From assembly GCA_012842725.1 (NCBI GenBank), contig DUSG01000091.1, positions 1 through 6,297 of the forward strand: DNA of 6,297 nt, read 5' to 3'. Shown piece by piece: positions 4,143-6,297 of the stretch; the first letter of the stretch is position 1; every line of letters begins with the position of its first letter. The translations under genes and the position numbers were made by a program. Source of the stretch: Clostridiales bacterium (GTDB taxonomy: Bacteria > Bacillota > Clostridia > Lutisporales > Lutisporaceae). The notes under the pieces are model-generated. The model had not been told where the DNA came from. It did not search any database and saw nothing but the letters and a program-made list of their open reading frames with translations.

Positions 4143-5822
4143 ACCATATATTAACTCTCTTGCCATATTTATTGAAAAAGAAGAATCATCACCTATAGCT
4201 ATCATCTTTGCAATTTCGTTTATTCGTTCATCATCTTCTAAATTTATTACTTCTGAATAAGTGTTATTATCTTCAATATGCTTTCTCACACAAATATGAT
4301 TATCTGCTAAACATGCAATTTGAGGTAAATGGGTTATACATATAGTCTGCATATTTTTTGAAATGTTTCTCAATTTTTCTCCTACAACATTTGCTGTATG
4401 ACCGCCTATTCCTGCATCAATTTCATCAAAAATTATACTCTCATGTTTTTGAAATTTAGATAGAACAGATTTAATCGCTAACATTACTCTAGAAACTTCT
4501 CCGCCTGATGCAACTTTAATTAGAGGTTTTTCTGGTTCACCAGGATTTGCAGAAAGCATAAATTCAACAATATCAAAACCATCTTTGCTAATTCTATCTT
4601 TGTCCGTTTTAACATTAACAAAAAACTTGGCACCAACCATATTTAAATCTCTTAATTCTTTTTCTACCGCATTTTCAAGCATTTTTGCCAATCGGTAACG
4701 CATATTTGAGATATAAAAAGCTATTTCGTTGTACTTCTTTTTCATAAGTTCTATCTTTTCTTCATATTCTTTTATTATATTCTCACTATTTTTCAATTCT
4801 TCATATTCTCTAACAGCTTCCGCCTTGTACTCTAATATTTTGTTAATGGTGTTTCCATATTTTCTTTTAAGTTTGTCTATTAAATCTAATCTTTCTTCTA
4901 TTGCTTGTATTTCTCCACTATCAAATTCAATATTATCTCTATATTGTCTTAAAGGAATTTTTAAATCTTCTAATTTATAATAAATATCTGCTATGCTATC
5001 CCTATATGCAATTAATGATTCATCTATTTCGCAAATATTTTCAACCAATTCCAAACAATTACCTATAACATCTAAAACACTTTTGTTATTTATATAATCC
5101 TGAAATAAATCCTTATAAATTTCCGAAATATAGTTATATAATTTTTCGCTGTTGTTCAAAATATTCTTTCTGCTGATAAGTTTATCATACTCATCTGGAT
5201 GTAGATTTGCATTCTCTATCTCATCGATTTGATATTTAAGTAAATCTAATTTTCTCTCTCGCTCTTGTGATGTTCCATATAAGTCATGAAGCTTGCCTTC
5301 CATATTCTTTATATCATTTACCAACTGAGATATTTCATTTAACTTGTTAATAAAATCATTAGAACCGAAATTATCTAATAATTTAATATGCATTGAAGAC
5401 TTGAACAATATTTGATGCTCATTTTGTGTTACTATATCCATCAATAAAGGCGCTATTGTTTTTAACATTGTAAAAGTAATAGTCTGTCCATTTATTCTGC
5501 AAAAAGATTTGCCAGATAAATTTACTTCCCTTTGAATTAAAATAGATTTATCTTCTTCTGGAGTTATACCGATTTCAATAAGCTTCTCTTCTATTTCAGA
5601 ATTATCATCATCCATAATAAAAAGACCCTGAATCAATGCATTTGATGCACCTGTTTTAATGTCATCTTTACTCAACTTCCCTCCACATAAAATATTTATA
5701 GCATCTATTATAACAGATTTTCCTGAGCCAGTTTCACCTGTAATAACATTAAAACCCTCTGTAAAATTAACTCTTGCCTCGTCAAAAATAATATAATTCT
5801 TAATATATAATTCCTGAAGCAT
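4128..5822 (-). CDS. recN: DNA repair protein RecN (SMC-like ATPase)
   Basis: RecN is a cytosolic SMC-like ATPase that is recruited to double-strand breaks and supports RecA-dependent recombination. With start ATG 5820-5822 the protein has 564 aa, within the family range. The N-terminus MLQELYIKNYIIFDEA matches the usual start of the family. Walker A GETGSGKS is at 29-36, the RecN motif NEHQ at 134-137, and the signature ASGGEVSR at 438-445. Walker B SIIFDEID is at 462-469, with the catalytic Glu at 467, followed by the H-loop ITHLPQIA. Residues about 160-380 are charged and form the short coiled coil. AGGTG lies 6 nt upstream of this ATG. The frame is also open from GTG 5829-5831, which directly abuts the argR stop and lacks an SD. 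It is co-transcribed with argR (9-nt gap) and closed by its own terminator. Confidence 0.97.
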   Translation of the reverse strand: MLQELYIKNYIIFDEARVNFTEGFNVITGETGSGKSVIIDAINILCGGKLSKDDIKTGASNALIQGLFIMDDDNSEIEEKLIEIGITPEEDKSILIQREVNLSGKSFCRINGQTITFTMLKTIAPLLMDIVTQNEHQILFKSSMHIKLLDNFGSNDFINKLNEISQLVNDIKNMEGKLHDLYGTSQERERKLDLLKYQIDEIENANLHPDEYDKLISRKNILNNSEKLYNYISEIYKDLFQDYINNKSVLDVIGNCLELVENICEIDESLIAYRDSIADIYYKLEDLKIPLRQYRDNIEFDSGEIQAIEERLDLIDKLKRKYGNTINKILEYKAEAVREYEELKNSENIIKEYEEKIELMKKKYNEIAFYISNMRYRLAKMLENAVEKELRDLNMVGAKFFVNVKTDKDRISKDGFDIVEFMLSANPGEPEKPLIKVASGGEVSRVMLAIKSVLSKFQKHESIIFDEIDAGIGGHTANVVGEKLRNISKNMQTICITHLPQIACLADNHICVRKHIEDNNTYSEVINLEDDERINEIAKMIAIGDDSSFSINMARELIYGKKAL

Positions 5823-5831
5823 AGATTTCAC

Positions 5832-6281
5832 CTATTTCATCATTTTCTTAAACCTTTCCATCACCGGTATAACATTTTCCTCATGCCTTATAAGAACAAA
5901 AATTGTATTATCACCAGCTACCGTACCTACTACCTCTTTAAGATCTAAAGCATCTAAAGCTTCTGCTGCTGCATTAGCAGCTCCGGGAAAAGTTTTAATA
6001 ACTATTATATTGCCTGTATAATCTATTGTTAATACTGATTCTGCAAATACTTTATATAATCTTTCATTTAGCTGGCTATCTTGTTCTTTCATAGCTGCAT
6101 ATTTATATCTACCGTCTTCTGTCAGAACTTTAACTAATCTCAATTCTTTAATATCACGAGATACTGTAGCTTGAGTAACGTTGATACCTGACTTTTTCAG
6201 CAAATCAGCTAATTCTTCCTGAGTTTCTACAATATTGTTTTCAATAATCTCAAGTATTTTTGCATGTCTGGAAATTTTCAT
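5832..6281 (-). CDS. argR: Arginine repressor ArgR (AhrC family)
   Basis: A hexameric, arginine-responsive DNA-binding regulator of arginine synthesis and breakdown; in clostridia it commonly precedes recN. The 149 aa match the family length. The N-terminal winged helix-turn-helix (about 1-68) has ETQEELADLL (19-28) and the recognition helix TQATVSRDIKEL (36-47), with the conserved S41-R42. The C-terminal oligomerisation and arginine-binding domain (about 75-149) has TFPGAANAAAEALD (97-110) and GTVAGDNTIFVLIR (119-132). One acidic position of the usual GDDT motif is Asn here (N125). Start ATG 6279-6281 has the SD GGAGGG (6288-6293) 6 nt upstream. Its promoter lies outside the window. Confidence 0.97.
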   Translation of the reverse strand: MKISRHAKILEIIENNIVETQEELADLLKKSGINVTQATVSRDIKELRLVKVLTEDGRYKYAAMKEQDSQLNERLYKVFAESVLTIDYTGNIIVIKTFPGAANAAAEALDALDLKEVVGTVAGDNTIFVLIRHEENVIPVMERFKKMMK

Positions 6282-6297
6282 TAAGTTCCCTCCATTA

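Noticed and set aside
4111..4145. CATAATTA as a SigG -10 for spoIVB with a -35 in the recN terminator
   Set aside because: The spacing is 19 nt and the -35 is poor and buried in the terminator hairpin.
4729..4980. Plus-strand open frame of 83 codons
   Set aside because: It is opposite the recN coiled-coil region. Its Ser/Phe/Leu content is what antisense of a Lys/Glu-rich helix gives.

Overview
This is an AT-rich window, very likely chromosomal, from an endospore-forming Clostridia-class Firmicute. It carries Spo0A, SpoIVB and SpoIIM, the argR-recN-spoIVB-spo0A gene order that is typical of clostridia, and G-rich Shine-Dalgarno (SD) sites. The genus cannot be fixed from the sequence alone. 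Almost everything is on the minus strand, so reading runs from the right edge to the left. No mobile element, CRISPR array, rRNA or tRNA was seen.

Right part (6297 to 4115): argR, the arginine repressor, is followed 9 nt later by recN, a DNA-repair SMC-like ATPase. The two look like one operon, closed by an intrinsic terminator that contains the recN stop codon. Middle (4114 to 1789): spoIVB, a PDZ/S55 serine protease that signals from forespore to mother cell, has its own terminator. spo0A, the sporulation master regulator, follows behind a well-formed SigH-type promoter with a Spo0A box on its -10. Left part (1788 to 1): a Nudix ADP-ribose pyrophosphatase (nudF) is followed by spoIIM (engulfment) and the 5' end of xerD (chromosome dimer resolution), which runs off the window.

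Two points go beyond routine annotation. First, a 40-codon gene on the plus strand (1609-1731), between nudF and spo0A, has a strong SD and a SigE-like promoter. Its protein aligns without gaps to what I remember of Bacillus MciZ, the mother-cell inhibitor of FtsZ. It is convergent with spo0A and shares a bidirectional terminator with it. Second, the nudF-spoIIM spacer holds a long hairpin that covers the spoIIM ribosome binding site. A very good SigE-type promoter lies within the 5' arm of that hairpin. Readthrough mRNA from nudF would carry the closed hairpin, while a SigE transcript would start inside it, lack the 5' arm, and leave the SD free. This would restrict SpoIIM synthesis to the mother cell during sporulation.

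Together the window holds the decision to sporulate (Spo0A), a possible division block (MciZ-like), septal peptidoglycan remodelling (SpoIIM) and late compartment signalling (SpoIVB), among housekeeping genes. Three minus-strand genes appear to start downstream of the longest open frame: spoIIM and spoIVB at TTG, recN at ATG.
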